Part shown: one piece after another, positions 1 to 7,402 of the stretch
How positions within the stretch are numbered: position 1 is the first letter of the stretch
Layout: each line of letters opens with the position of its first letter
From: Haloferacaceae archaeon
GTDB lineage: Archaea; Halobacteriota; Halobacteria; Halobacteriales; Haloferacaceae
Assembly (NCBI GenBank): GCA_003554115.1
Contig: PWFE01000035.1
Coordinates: forward strand, 1-15,910
Direction: 5' to 3'
Length of the DNA: 15,910 nt
Made by a program: the position numbers and the translations under genes
The notes under the pieces: model-generated
The model's input: the letters and a program-made list of their open reading frames with translations, nothing else
Told to the model about the DNA's origin: nothing
Databases searched by the model: none

Positions 1-1493
1 ATCGCCTCGATTATCGCTCCCTCGTTCGAGCCCCACGAGATGACCAGCGTGTCGCTTTCGGGGTCGCCGAACTCGCGTGGGCTCCAGTCTTCTTCGGTCT
101 GGGCAGTCTCGACCTTTTTATTTCGCTTGTCGACCTGCTTGATTCGCATCTCGCCGTCTTCGGTTCGTCGACCCAACTCGTCGTGTTCGAGGCCGGTCGT
201 CATATGCGCACCCTCTGCGGTGCCGGGCACTGCACGCGGACTCACCCCGTCGTCAGTGAGTGCGTGGGGTTTGAACTGGCCCTTTTCGTTTTGCCATTCG
301 CCAATCGTCTCATCGTCGACGAGTTTACCCCGGTCGATTTCGACGGCATCCATATCGAACGCCTCCGGCGGGAACGTCTGTTCGGTGACTGCCAGCGCGA
401 GATCACCCGTCAGGTAGACCGGAATCTGGTACTTTTCGGCCAGATTAAACGCCTCGACTGTTTTCCAGAAACACTCATCAATCGTTGTCGGTGCGAGCAC
501 GAAGCGCGGAATCTCACCGTGGCCGCCGTACAGCATCTGGTTGAGATCGCCCTGTTCCTGTTTGGTCGGCATCCCGGTCGACGGTCCCGAACGCATCACA
601 TTACAGATCACCAGCGGCGTCTCTGTCGTTGCGATGAGTCCGAAAGTTTCGGTCATCAAATCGATTCCCGGCCCGGAGGTGGCAGTCATCGAACGCGCAC
701 CTGCCCGTGCGGCACCGAGTGCCATGTTGATTGCCGACAACTCGTCTTCGGCCTGAATCACATGCCCGCCGTAGCGTTCGAGTCGACCCGTTAGGTACTC
801 CATAACGTTGGTTGCTGGCGTGATCGGATACCCTGCGTAGAATCGACAGCCAGCCGCAATCGCACCCATGCCGATGGCTTCGTCGCCGTTAAGCAGGACA
901 TAATCGGCGTCAGTTGTTTCTAGGGAATACTCGAAATCGTAGTCGTACTCATCATGCACGTAGTCGCGGCCTGCGCGGGCGGCTTCCTTGTTGTTCTCGA
1001 CCAGTTTCTGGCCTTTCGAGCCGAACCGTTTTTCCAGCGCGCTGTCGAGGTTCTCGATCGGAAAGTCGGCGACTGCACACGCCGCACCGAGCGCGACAAC
1101 GTTGCGCATAATCGCGCCGCCAGCCTCCTCGGCGAGCCGCTTTAGGGGTACCTCAAGGCCAACCATCTCGTCTGGGATGGTGGCGTTTTTCATCGTGGTA
1201 CGCTCGCTGTCGTAGATGATCACCGAGCCGTCGTGGAGTTCCGAGAGATTCTCCTCGATTGTTCGGGGTGTCAACGCGATGAGGACATCCAGTCGGTCGA
1301 CGACGCTCTGGACCGGCTCGACGGACGTGCGGATTTTGTACGCCGTGTACCCGCCGCGGATACGTGAGGCGAAATCCTTTGAGGTGAACACGTGTCGACC
1401 GGCCCGTGAGAGCGCCTGAGCGAAGATTTTTCCTGTCGAGTCGATACCATCGCCAGCCTCGCCGCCGATGGCCCAGTTGAAGTCCGCAGGCAT
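1..1493 (-). CDS. korA: 2-oxoacid (2-oxoglutarate) : ferredoxin oxidoreductase alpha subunit, 3' end outside window
   Basis: The minus strand is open from ATG at 1493 to the window edge, giving 497 codons without a stop; the C-terminal part (the family is near 590 residues in haloarchaea) is missing. The enzyme decarboxylates a 2-oxoacid to an acyl-CoA, passing electrons to ferredoxin; it replaces the 2-oxoglutarate dehydrogenase complex in the haloarchaeal TCA cycle. Residues 1 to about 190 are the gamma domain, with GGEAGDGIDSTG at 10-21 and FASRIRGGYTAYKIR at 41-55. The alpha (pyrimidine-binding) domain follows, with GYPITPATN at 221-229, then QAEDE, SGPGIDL and MRSGPSTGMPTKQEQGD. This gamma-alpha fusion is the usual haloarchaeal form. 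It matches the Kor type better than the pyruvate-type PorA, which has HRHYPSRIRGGH at the equivalent place; this is from memory. The thiamine-binding beta subunit korB would be expected just past the left edge. The start is supported by a TTTACC box at 1515-1520. Confidence 0.93.
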   Translation of the reverse strand, partial: MPADFNWAIGGEAGDGIDSTGKIFAQALSRAGRHVFTSKDFASRIRGGYTAYKIRTSVEPVQSVVDRLDVLIALTPRTIEENLSELHDGSVIIYDSERTTMKNATIPDEMVGLEVPLKRLAEEAGGAIMRNVVALGAACAVADFPIENLDSALEKRFGSKGQKLVENNKEAARAGRDYVHDEYDYDFEYSLETTDADYVLLNGDEAIGMGAIAAGCRFYAGYPITPATNVMEYLTGRLERYGGHVIQAEDELSAINMALGAARAGARSMTATSGPGIDLMTETFGLIATTETPLVICNVMRSGPSTGMPTKQEQGDLNQMLYGGHGEIPRFVLAPTTIDECFWKTVEAFNLAEKYQIPVYLTGDLALAVTEQTFPPEAFDMDAVEIDRGKLVDDETIGEWQNEKGQFKPHALTDDGVSPRAVPGTAEGAHMTTGLEHDELGRRTEDGEMRIKQVDKRNKKVETAQTEEDWSPREFGDPESDTLVISWGSNEGAIIEA

Positions 1494-1496
1494 GCT

Positions 1497-1513
1497 ATGG
1501 AATCGCTTTCCAT
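1497..1513. promoter_or_regulatory. Inverted repeat ATGGAA-N5-TTCCAT over the korA transcription start
   Basis: Perfect 6-base arms (1497-1502 and 1508-1513) lie between the TATA box and the korA start codon. This is the position where a bound repressor would block initiation. The function is inferred. Confidence 0.35.
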
Positions 1514-1514
1514 C

Positions 1515-1520
1515 GGTAAA
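1515..1520 (-). promoter_or_regulatory. korA TATA box
   Basis: TTTACC on the minus strand lies about 25 bases upstream of the korA ATG, which fits a leaderless haloarchaeal transcript. An identical TTTACC sits at the same distance from coxA. Confidence 0.5.
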
Positions 1521-1535
1521 CGAAAAGGCTTCTGA

Positions 1536-1559
1536 AAGGAACATTCAATATGATTCCTT
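1536..1559. promoter_or_regulatory. Inverted repeat AAGGAA-N12-TTCCTT upstream of the korA TATA box
   Basis: Perfect 6-base arms are at 1536-1541 and 1554-1559, just upstream of the korA TATA box. They share the GGAA/TTCC core with the repeat at 1497-1513, so the two could be sites for one regulator. Confidence 0.3.
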
Positions 1560-1663
1560 CCAGTGTGAAATCACTGATTGTTACGAGACAGACGGTATGT
1601 AACTGTGTTATCTTGCGTGACATATGTGATCATGGAACGCAGAGTAGAGCGAAAGAAGGACCC

Positions 1664-1669
1664 TTTAGC
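1664..1669 (+). promoter_or_regulatory. TATA box of the FAD oxidoreductase gene
   Basis: TTTAGC lies 27 bases before the ATG at 1691. This placement supports that ATG over the upstream in-frame ATG at 1550. Confidence 0.5.
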
Positions 1670-1690
1670 CTACGGGCTCAATGGGACTGT

Positions 1691-2329
1691 ATGGACGCGA
1701 CGGTTACTGTTACCCACGCCGAGAACGTCGGCCCAGAGACGATTGCACTCCGCTTTGAGACGCCCGAGGGCTTCGAGGCCGCTCCCGGCCAATTCGTCAA
1801 GCTTTCGGCCAAAGTCGACGGCGAGTCGTACGCCCGATTTTACACACTCTCGTCGCCGGATGTCACCGACACCTTTGAAATAACGGTCGAAATCGATCCT
1901 GAATCGGCAGGCCCCTTTAGCGAACGGTTGGCTGCGCTCTCGGCAGGCGACACAATCGAGATGAGCGGACCGTTCGGCTCGGACTACTACGAGGGTGAAC
2001 CACGCGTAGTCGTTCTCGCTGGCGGGCCGGGGATCGGCCCGGCGGTCGGCATCGGCGAGCGCGCACTGGCCGACGACGGTGAGGTAGCCATCGTCTACCA
2101 AGACGACGAGCCAGCCCACCAACAGCGCCTCACGGCACTCCGTGAGGCGGGTGCAAGCGTGACGATTACCGACGGCGAGCTCACCGAGGCCGTCGACAAC
2201 GCAGTTACGACTACCGAAGCCGAACAGGTATTCGTCTACGGCTTCGGACCGTTCGTCGAAAAAGCGCGTGCCGCAATCGAGGCTGCTGGCGGCGATGTCG
2301 AGACACTCAAAGTCGAAAACTTCGGCTAA
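1691..2329 (+). CDS. FAD/NAD(P)-binding ferredoxin reductase-like oxidoreductase
   Basis: This is a 212-residue flavoprotein of the ferredoxin-NADP reductase superfamily. Residues 1 to about 95 form the FAD-binding barrel, with the flavin motif RFYTLSSP. Residues about 100-212 form the nucleotide-binding half, beginning VVVLAGGPGIGPAVGIGERA (the G-G-x-G-x-G-P loop) and ending in FVYGFGPFVEKA and VENFG. There is no 2Fe-2S or rubredoxin domain, so it must pass electrons to or from a separate carrier such as ferredoxin. Likely activity is electron transfer between NAD(P)H and ferredoxin or another small carrier; the partner cannot be told from sequence. An in-frame ATG at 1550 would add 47 residues. 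I reject it because those residues look unlike protein of this family and a TATA box sits 27 bases before 1691. The gene is divergent from korA, whose product makes reduced ferredoxin, so a shared electron pool is plausible. It converges on the kinase gene with a 29-base gap. Confidence 0.85.
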   Translation: MDATVTVTHAENVGPETIALRFETPEGFEAAPGQFVKLSAKVDGESYARFYTLSSPDVTDTFEITVEIDPESAGPFSERLAALSAGDTIEMSGPFGSDYYEGEPRVVVLAGGPGIGPAVGIGERALADDGEVAIVYQDDEPAHQQRLTALREAGASVTITDGELTEAVDNAVTTTEAEQVFVYGFGPFVEKARAAIEAAGGDVETLKVENFG

Positions 2330-2358
2330 CGCGTCGACACACTGTCGGTAGGCGCTGA

Positions 2359-5145
2359 CTACTCAACGGAGGGGTTGTTTTCGACCGACGCGGGGTCAGG
2401 AAGTTCAGCGGGAACCACTCCAGTGATCTCGAACCGTGAGCCACCGTCGTCATCCATTGCGGTGATCTCCCAGCCATGGGCGTCGACGATTTTGGCGACG
2501 ATAGCCAGTCCGAGACCGGATTCGGACTCGCGGGTATTGGCATCGAGCGGCGGTGGCTCGCCATCGAAGCCGTAGCCATCGTCGGCGATAGCAATCTGTG
2601 TTTCGGAACACTCGACAGTGACGGTCAACTCGGGACCACCGTGTTCGATACTGTTGCGATAGAGGTTTTCGAACACCTGCTGGAGACGCGGGGCGTCGGC
2701 TTCGATAACCGCCTTGCCTTCGAGGGCGAGTTCGGCATCACGGGTTTCGACCGCTTCCCAGGCGCGTTCGGCGATTGAGTGAACCTTGGTTGGGCCCACG
2801 AGATCGATCACCGCCCCTTTGCGCGCAAGCAACAGCATATCGTCGATCAGCGTCTGCATCCGGTCGTGGGCCCGTTTGACTGAATCAAGCACATCAATAT
2901 CTTCGGTTTCGACCGCTTGGTCAATATAGCCCTGTGCCACACTCAGCGGGTTTCGAAGGTCATGTGAGACGTAGCCGGTGAACTCACTGAGCCGCTCGTT
3001 CTGTCGCTGGAGTTGGGCTTCGCGTTCGACTCTGACCATCGCCGCGCTGAGGCTCGTCGACAGAATTCGCAACAGGTCGACTTCGAGATCCGAAAACTCC
3101 CGCTGTTCGAGGGTGGCAGTTACCAGTACGCCGTACGACTGGACAGGGACGATGATTTCGGATTTGACCGCGGTATCCTCGTTGTAGCGATTGGGCTCGG
3201 ACTGGACATCGTCGACAACGACGACCTCATCGGCCGCAAACGCCTTCCAGATCAGCCCCTCGCCGGATTCGAAAACGGGCTGGTGGTCGAAATACACATC
3301 CGACTGCTGAGTCTGGGCGACCGGCAACAGTGCGTCGCCTTCGGTGTCGTGTTGCCACAGTCCCGTCAGTGGCAACTCGAGAATGTCATCCGCAGCATCC
3401 ATCGCCAACGCGGCGACCGCCGACTCGTCGTCCGCAGTCAAAAACGCCTGCGTCGTCTCTTGGAGCGCGCGAAGTTTCGACTCGGTCGAGCGTCGTTCGA
3501 GTTGGTAGCTCACCCATTTCGTCAGCACTTCGACGAACGCCAACTCGGTCTCAGTAAACGACCGCTCGCGAGCGAACGTGTCTCCAAAGTAGAGCGTGCC
3601 GTACAGCCGCCCGTCGATCGTGATCGTCCCGCCGAGATAGCAGGCCAACTCATGTGTTCGGTGTGGCGGTTCGTTGCCCCAGCCTTCTTCGGCTGCGTTT
3701 TCGACCGCGAACAGCGACTCGCGGCTAATCGTCTCTCGACAGTAGGTGTCGGCTACGGAGGTAGTTGTCCCTCGCTGTAGCGTCTCATGGCCGCCGTGGG
3801 CTGCGATTATCTCTTTGGTGTCGTCGTCGACTGTCGTCAGAAAGCCGTAGCTCAAGCCTAACCGCTCGCAAGTCATGGCTAACACGCGGTCGATCCGGTC
3901 GGCGAACGACAGCGTGGTGTCAGCCGAAATCTGATACAGCTGTCGGAGTGATTCGACGTTCTTTCGCAACTGTGCTTCGAGTCGTCGACGCTCGGTGATG
4001 TCTTGAACTGACCCGATAATTTCGACAACCTCGCCGTTGGCGTGTTTCGGCGAGCCGTGGATGCGGACCCATTTTTTCGTTCCGTCTGCGGTCCGCAACT
4101 GGGCTTCGAGGTCGACGGCTTCGCCCGCTCGTAGCTTGTCGAACGCCGCCCGAACCTCGCCGTTAGGGTCGGGATGATACTGGAGGGTGTTGGCAATCGT
4201 CGCATCGAAGTCGGCGTCGATCTCGTAGATCGAATACACCTCATCGGTCAACTCGATCGAGTCGTCGGTGAGATCCCAGGCCCATCCGCCGATCGTCGCC
4301 AGCTGCTGGGCCTGTCTGAACAGGTCGTTTTGCCGCTCCATCCGGCGTTGTTCGGCCAACTGCTCAGTGATGTCTCGGCCGACGCCGACGATGCCGACGA
4401 TCTCACCGCTGGATTCACGGTATGGTCGACTCAGCAGGTCGGTCGTGTACGCAGGTGCCTCAACTGGATCGAACGTCAGCTGGGTGCGGAACTTCTCGCG
4501 GTCGCCCGCCAACAGCTCGGTGAGGCCAGCCTCGAACTCGGCGTACTGCTCGGCGTCCAGCAGCGACCGCTCGAAGACATCCTGCAGCGAGCGGCCGATC
4601 AGATCGGTTGCTGTAAGACCCATTCTGTCGACAACCTGATCGTTGACGTAGCTGATTCGTAGCTCCGGGTCGAACACCCAGCCGGTATCTTGCATCTGTT
4701 CGACGATTGCGCCGTGGAGCGCGGCAGTATCGACTGACTCCGCACCGGCGGTGTGAGTGATCGGCGTCTCGGTGCCGATTCGGGCTTCGAGTTCGTCTGC
4801 CGCCCCGGTATCGGCCGCAATGTAGCCATCGGCGGCCGTCACAAGCACGTTTCGAACGGCTGTTGGCGTATCAGGACCGGCGACCAGAAACGGGAGTGGA
4901 AACGCCGAGGGGAGTTCCTCAAGAATCGCGATCACATCACCGACTGCACCGCTTCGCCAGCGGTAGACAACTGCTTCGTACTGACGGACGGTCGTCTCTT
5001 CGGAGAGAGTTTCGACGGCATCGGTGTGGTCGACATCGAACCTCGACCAGAGACTGGTATAAAACGGCGACTGATCGGAACCGACAACATCGCTCGCAGG
5101 ATCATAGACGAGTATCGGCTCTTTGTCGGTTTGCAAGTCGATCAT
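2359..5145 (-). CDS. PAS-PAS-GAF-GAF sensor histidine kinase
   Basis: A multi-sensor histidine kinase with 928 residues from ATG 5145; an in-frame ATG at 5208 gives 949. Numbered from 5145, the first about 130 residues (EPILVYDPAS...) look like a degenerate receiver-like fold without a clear phospho-acceptor. Two PAS domains follow, ending IVGVGRDITEQ and IIGSVQDITERRRLE. Two GAF domains follow (about 400-550, with YGTLYFGDTFA, and about 560-700). HisKA carries YVSHDLRNPL with the phospho-acceptor at His728. HATPase has an N-box (FENLYRNSIEHGG), a G1 box (DDGYGFDG) and a G2 box (SGLGLAIVAKIV). All catalytic boxes are present, so it should be active. No response regulator lies beside it, so it is an orphan kinase. 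It is divergent from acs with 178 bases between starts. The shorter start is chosen because a TATA box (5182-5188) falls inside the longer version. The longer start would add a hydrophobic stretch that could be a membrane anchor. Ligands of the PAS and GAF domains are unknown. Confidence 0.9.
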   Translation of the reverse strand: MIDLQTDKEPILVYDPASDVVGSDQSPFYTSLWSRFDVDHTDAVETLSEETTVRQYEAVVYRWRSGAVGDVIAILEELPSAFPLPFLVAGPDTPTAVRNVLVTAADGYIAADTGAADELEARIGTETPITHTAGAESVDTAALHGAIVEQMQDTGWVFDPELRISYVNDQVVDRMGLTATDLIGRSLQDVFERSLLDAEQYAEFEAGLTELLAGDREKFRTQLTFDPVEAPAYTTDLLSRPYRESSGEIVGIVGVGRDITEQLAEQRRMERQNDLFRQAQQLATIGGWAWDLTDDSIELTDEVYSIYEIDADFDATIANTLQYHPDPNGEVRAAFDKLRAGEAVDLEAQLRTADGTKKWVRIHGSPKHANGEVVEIIGSVQDITERRRLEAQLRKNVESLRQLYQISADTTLSFADRIDRVLAMTCERLGLSYGFLTTVDDDTKEIIAAHGGHETLQRGTTTSVADTYCRETISRESLFAVENAAEEGWGNEPPHRTHELACYLGGTITIDGRLYGTLYFGDTFARERSFTETELAFVEVLTKWVSYQLERRSTESKLRALQETTQAFLTADDESAVAALAMDAADDILELPLTGLWQHDTEGDALLPVAQTQQSDVYFDHQPVFESGEGLIWKAFAADEVVVVDDVQSEPNRYNEDTAVKSEIIVPVQSYGVLVTATLEQREFSDLEVDLLRILSTSLSAAMVRVEREAQLQRQNERLSEFTGYVSHDLRNPLSVAQGYIDQAVETEDIDVLDSVKRAHDRMQTLIDDMLLLARKGAVIDLVGPTKVHSIAERAWEAVETRDAELALEGKAVIEADAPRLQQVFENLYRNSIEHGGPELTVTVECSETQIAIADDGYGFDGEPPPLDANTRESESGLGLAIVAKIVDAHGWEITAMDDDGGSRFEITGVVPAELPDPASVENNPSVE

Positions 5146-5181
5146 TCGCGGTAGTAGTATCAAACTAACCGCTACCAAACT

Positions 5182-5188
5182 GAATAAA
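5182..5188 (-). promoter_or_regulatory. TATA box of the histidine kinase gene
   Basis: TTTATTC on the minus strand lies about 40 bases upstream of ATG 5145. That implies a leader of roughly 12-15 bases and excludes ATG 5208 if this is the promoter used. Confidence 0.45.
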
Positions 5189-5194
5189 CCCATT

Positions 5195-5211
5195 GGTATG
5201 TACAGCATACC
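5195..5211. promoter_or_regulatory. Inverted repeat GGTATG-N5-CATACC in the kinase/acs divergent region
   Basis: Perfect 6-base arms (5195-5200 and 5206-5211) lie directly upstream of the kinase TATA box and about 115 bases upstream of acs. The core GGTA-N9-TACC recurs at 7354-7370, on the other side of acs. This is a candidate regulator site. Confidence 0.35.
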
Positions 5212-5291
5212 GCCGCGCCTTCCTACAGAATCGACCGAAGAGCCGCTTTCTGTGGTCGTCTCTGGAATCTGTCAGAGCGTTGTGCCGTACA

Positions 5292-5298
5292 TTTATCA
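5292..5298 (+). promoter_or_regulatory. acs TATA box
   Basis: TTTATCA is centred about 29 bases upstream of the acs ATG at 5324. This fits a leaderless or nearly leaderless transcript. Confidence 0.6.
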
Positions 5299-5323
5299 TT
5301 GACAATACAGACAGTTACAGCGT

Positions 5324-7315
5324 ATGTCTGAGACAGATGTCGACCTTGAGGCCAGACTGGCCGAACAGGACTCTTTCGAGCCTCCCGAATCATTCCTCAA
5401 ACAGGCCAACGTCACCGATCCCGGAATCTATCGGCAGTTCGAGGACAACTGGCCCGAGTGTTTCGAGCGGTGTGCGGATCTCCTTTCGTGGAGCAGCGAC
5501 TACACTGCGGTCCTCGACGACAGCACTCCGCCATTTTATCAATGGTTCGTCGACGGCGAACTCAACGCCTCGGCGAACTGTCTGGATCGCCACCTCGCCG
5601 AACGTGGCGAGGAGGCTGCTATCGAGTGGGTCGGCGAGCCGATCGAAGAGGACAATCGAACCTACACCTACAGCGACCTCCACCGCGAGGTAAACGAGTT
5701 CGCCGCGGGGCTTCGGCAGTTGGGCGTCGAGGAAGACGACGTCGTAACCCTCTATATGCCGATGATCCCCGAGTTGCCGATTGCAATGCTGGCGTGTGCG
5801 CGGATCGGTGCGCCCCACTCGGTTGTCTTTGCGGGCTTTTCGGCTGATGCGCTGGCGACTCGGATCGACGCCGCCGACTCGGAGTATCTGGTCACCTGTG
5901 ATGGCTACTACCGTCGGGGTGACCCACTCGATCACTTCAGCAAGGCCAGTGAGGGACTGGAAACCGTCGACCACACAGTCGAGACGGTGCTCGTCGAGCG
6001 ACTCCCGAAGAAGGACGAAATCCCACACAATTGGACCGAACACATCCACAGCTACAGCAAACTGATCGAGAAACACGCCGGCGAAACCGTCGAGCCGGTT
6101 GACCGGAACGCCGAGGAGATGCTATTTCTCATGTATACGTCCGGGACCACCGGCCAACCGAAAGGTGTCAAACACACCACCGGTGGGTATCTTTCGTGGG
6201 CTGCGTGGACCTCGCATGCCGTTCTCGACGTCAAACCCGAAGACACCTACTTCTGTGCGGCGGATATCGGCTGGATCACCGGCCATTCGTATATCGTCTA
6301 CGGCCCGCTCGCGCTCGGAACGACAACGATGATGTACGAAGGGACGCCCGACTACCCCGATCGCAATCGGCTCTGGGAGATCATCGAAGCATACGAGGCA
6401 ACTCAGTTGTATACGGCGCCGACCGCGATTCGCTCCTTTATGAAGTGGGGCGCAGAGTATCCAGAAACCCATGATCTATCGAGCCTACGGCTGCTCGGGA
6501 CGGTCGGCGAGCCGATCAATCCGCGGGCTTGGAAGTGGTACTACACACACATCGGCAACGAGTCTTGTCCCGTGGTCGACACGTGGTGGCAGACCGAAAC
6601 CGGTGGGATGATGCTGACGACACTGCCGGCGATAGGCGAGATGAAACCCGGCACCGCGGGGCCACCTTTGCCAGGGGTGAGCGCGGACGTAGTCGACGTT
6701 CGTGGGAGCCCGGTTGGGGCGGGCGAGGCGGGGTATCTCGTCGCCAACAAGCCGTGGCCCGGGATGCTGCGGACTCTGTATAACAACGACGACCGTTTTG
6801 TCAACGAATACTGGCGGGAGTATTCGAACACCGACAGCGATGACTCTGCAGACTGGGTGTACTTCCCCGAGGACGGCGCAAAAATCGACGGTGACGGCTA
6901 CATCACGGTGTTGGGCCGGGTCGACGACGTACTCAACGTTTCGGGCCACCGGCTTGGCACCATGGAGATCGAATCGGCCATTGTCGGCGTCGAGGGTGTC
7001 GCTGAGGCTGCGGTTGTCGGCGGCGACCACGAAATCAAAGGCGAGGCCGTCTATGCGTACGTCATCACCGAAGACGGCTACGAGGCGGGCGAGGACCTCC
7101 GAAAGGCGATCATCGAGGGCGTCGAAGACGCGATTGGCCCGATTGCACGACCCGAGGCCGTCGTCTTTACGCCTGAGTTACCGAAAACCCGCTCTGGCAA
7201 GATCATGCGCCGACTGCTCGAAAACATCGCCAACGGCGACGAGTTGGGCGATACGAGCACGCTCCGAAACCCCGAAATCGTCGACGATATCCAACAGAAC
7301 GCCCAGCGTGAATAG
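5324..7315 (+). CDS. acs: Acetyl-CoA synthetase (AMP-forming)
   Basis: A 663-residue acetate:CoA ligase. It activates acetate with ATP to acetyl-AMP and then transfers the acetyl group to CoA, feeding the TCA and glyoxylate cycles. Length is normal for the family (about 650). The adenylate-forming P-loop YTSGTTGQPKG is at 271-281. The A5 motif TWWQTETGG at 420-428 has the tryptophan that in true acetyl-CoA synthetases narrows the pocket to acetate. RVDDVLNVSGHRLGTMEIE is the hinge leading into the mobile C-terminal domain. The catalytic lysine in TRSGKIMRRLL is K626; in many organisms it is inactivated by acetylation. A propionyl-CoA specificity is possible but less likely given the WWQTETGG motif and length. 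Start: the only ATG well placed behind TTTATCA at 5292. A UspA gene follows after 87 bases, and a sensor kinase is divergent upstream. Confidence 0.95.
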   Translation: MSETDVDLEARLAEQDSFEPPESFLKQANVTDPGIYRQFEDNWPECFERCADLLSWSSDYTAVLDDSTPPFYQWFVDGELNASANCLDRHLAERGEEAAIEWVGEPIEEDNRTYTYSDLHREVNEFAAGLRQLGVEEDDVVTLYMPMIPELPIAMLACARIGAPHSVVFAGFSADALATRIDAADSEYLVTCDGYYRRGDPLDHFSKASEGLETVDHTVETVLVERLPKKDEIPHNWTEHIHSYSKLIEKHAGETVEPVDRNAEEMLFLMYTSGTTGQPKGVKHTTGGYLSWAAWTSHAVLDVKPEDTYFCAADIGWITGHSYIVYGPLALGTTTMMYEGTPDYPDRNRLWEIIEAYEATQLYTAPTAIRSFMKWGAEYPETHDLSSLRLLGTVGEPINPRAWKWYYTHIGNESCPVVDTWWQTETGGMMLTTLPAIGEMKPGTAGPPLPGVSADVVDVRGSPVGAGEAGYLVANKPWPGMLRTLYNNDDRFVNEYWREYSNTDSDDSADWVYFPEDGAKIDGDGYITVLGRVDDVLNVSGHRLGTMEIESAIVGVEGVAEAAVVGGDHEIKGEAVYAYVITEDGYEAGEDLRKAIIEGVEDAIGPIARPEAVVFTPELPKTRSGKIMRRLLENIANGDELGDTSTLRNPEIVDDIQQNAQRE

Positions 7316-7337
7316 TCACGACGCTGTCGTCTGTAAG

Positions 7338-7371
7338 CAACTACTACGTTGTTGGTAGTTGGTCACTACCA
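7338..7371. promoter_or_regulatory. Two overlapping inverted repeats between acs and the UspA gene
   Basis: The first repeat is CAACTAC (7338-7344) with GTAGTTG (7355-7361). The second is TGGTAGT (7353-7359) with ACTACCA (7365-7371). The two share the middle arm, so as RNA hairpins they would be mutually exclusive; as DNA they would be clustered operator half-sites. A T-rich run (cctttttg) follows at 7389-7396 and could end the acs transcript. No good TATA box is visible for the UspA gene. Confidence 0.35.
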
Positions 7372-7402
7372 CTACTTGTCTGTCGCGCCTTTTTGTCTGT
7401 AA

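Noticed and set aside
1550..1690. 47-residue N-terminal extension of the FAD oxidoreductase
   Set aside because: The stretch is unlike the family and a TATA box at 1664-1669 lies within it, 27 bases before the ATG at 1691.
1670..2122. 150-codon open frame opposite the FAD oxidoreductase
   Set aside because: It is a shadow on the complementary strand of a well-supported gene, caused by G/C-rich codon bias; no recognisable domain.
3013..3780. 255-codon open frame opposite the histidine kinase
   Set aside because: It lies entirely within the kinase gene, whose domains are continuous; the translation is rich in Arg and has no motif.
5390..6076. 228-codon open frame opposite acs
   Set aside because: Mirror frame of acs with no motif or own promoter.
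6702..7358. 218-codon frame overlapping the 3' part of acs
   Set aside because: Arg/Ser/Thr-rich out-of-frame translation of the acs C-terminal domain; acs itself is intact there.
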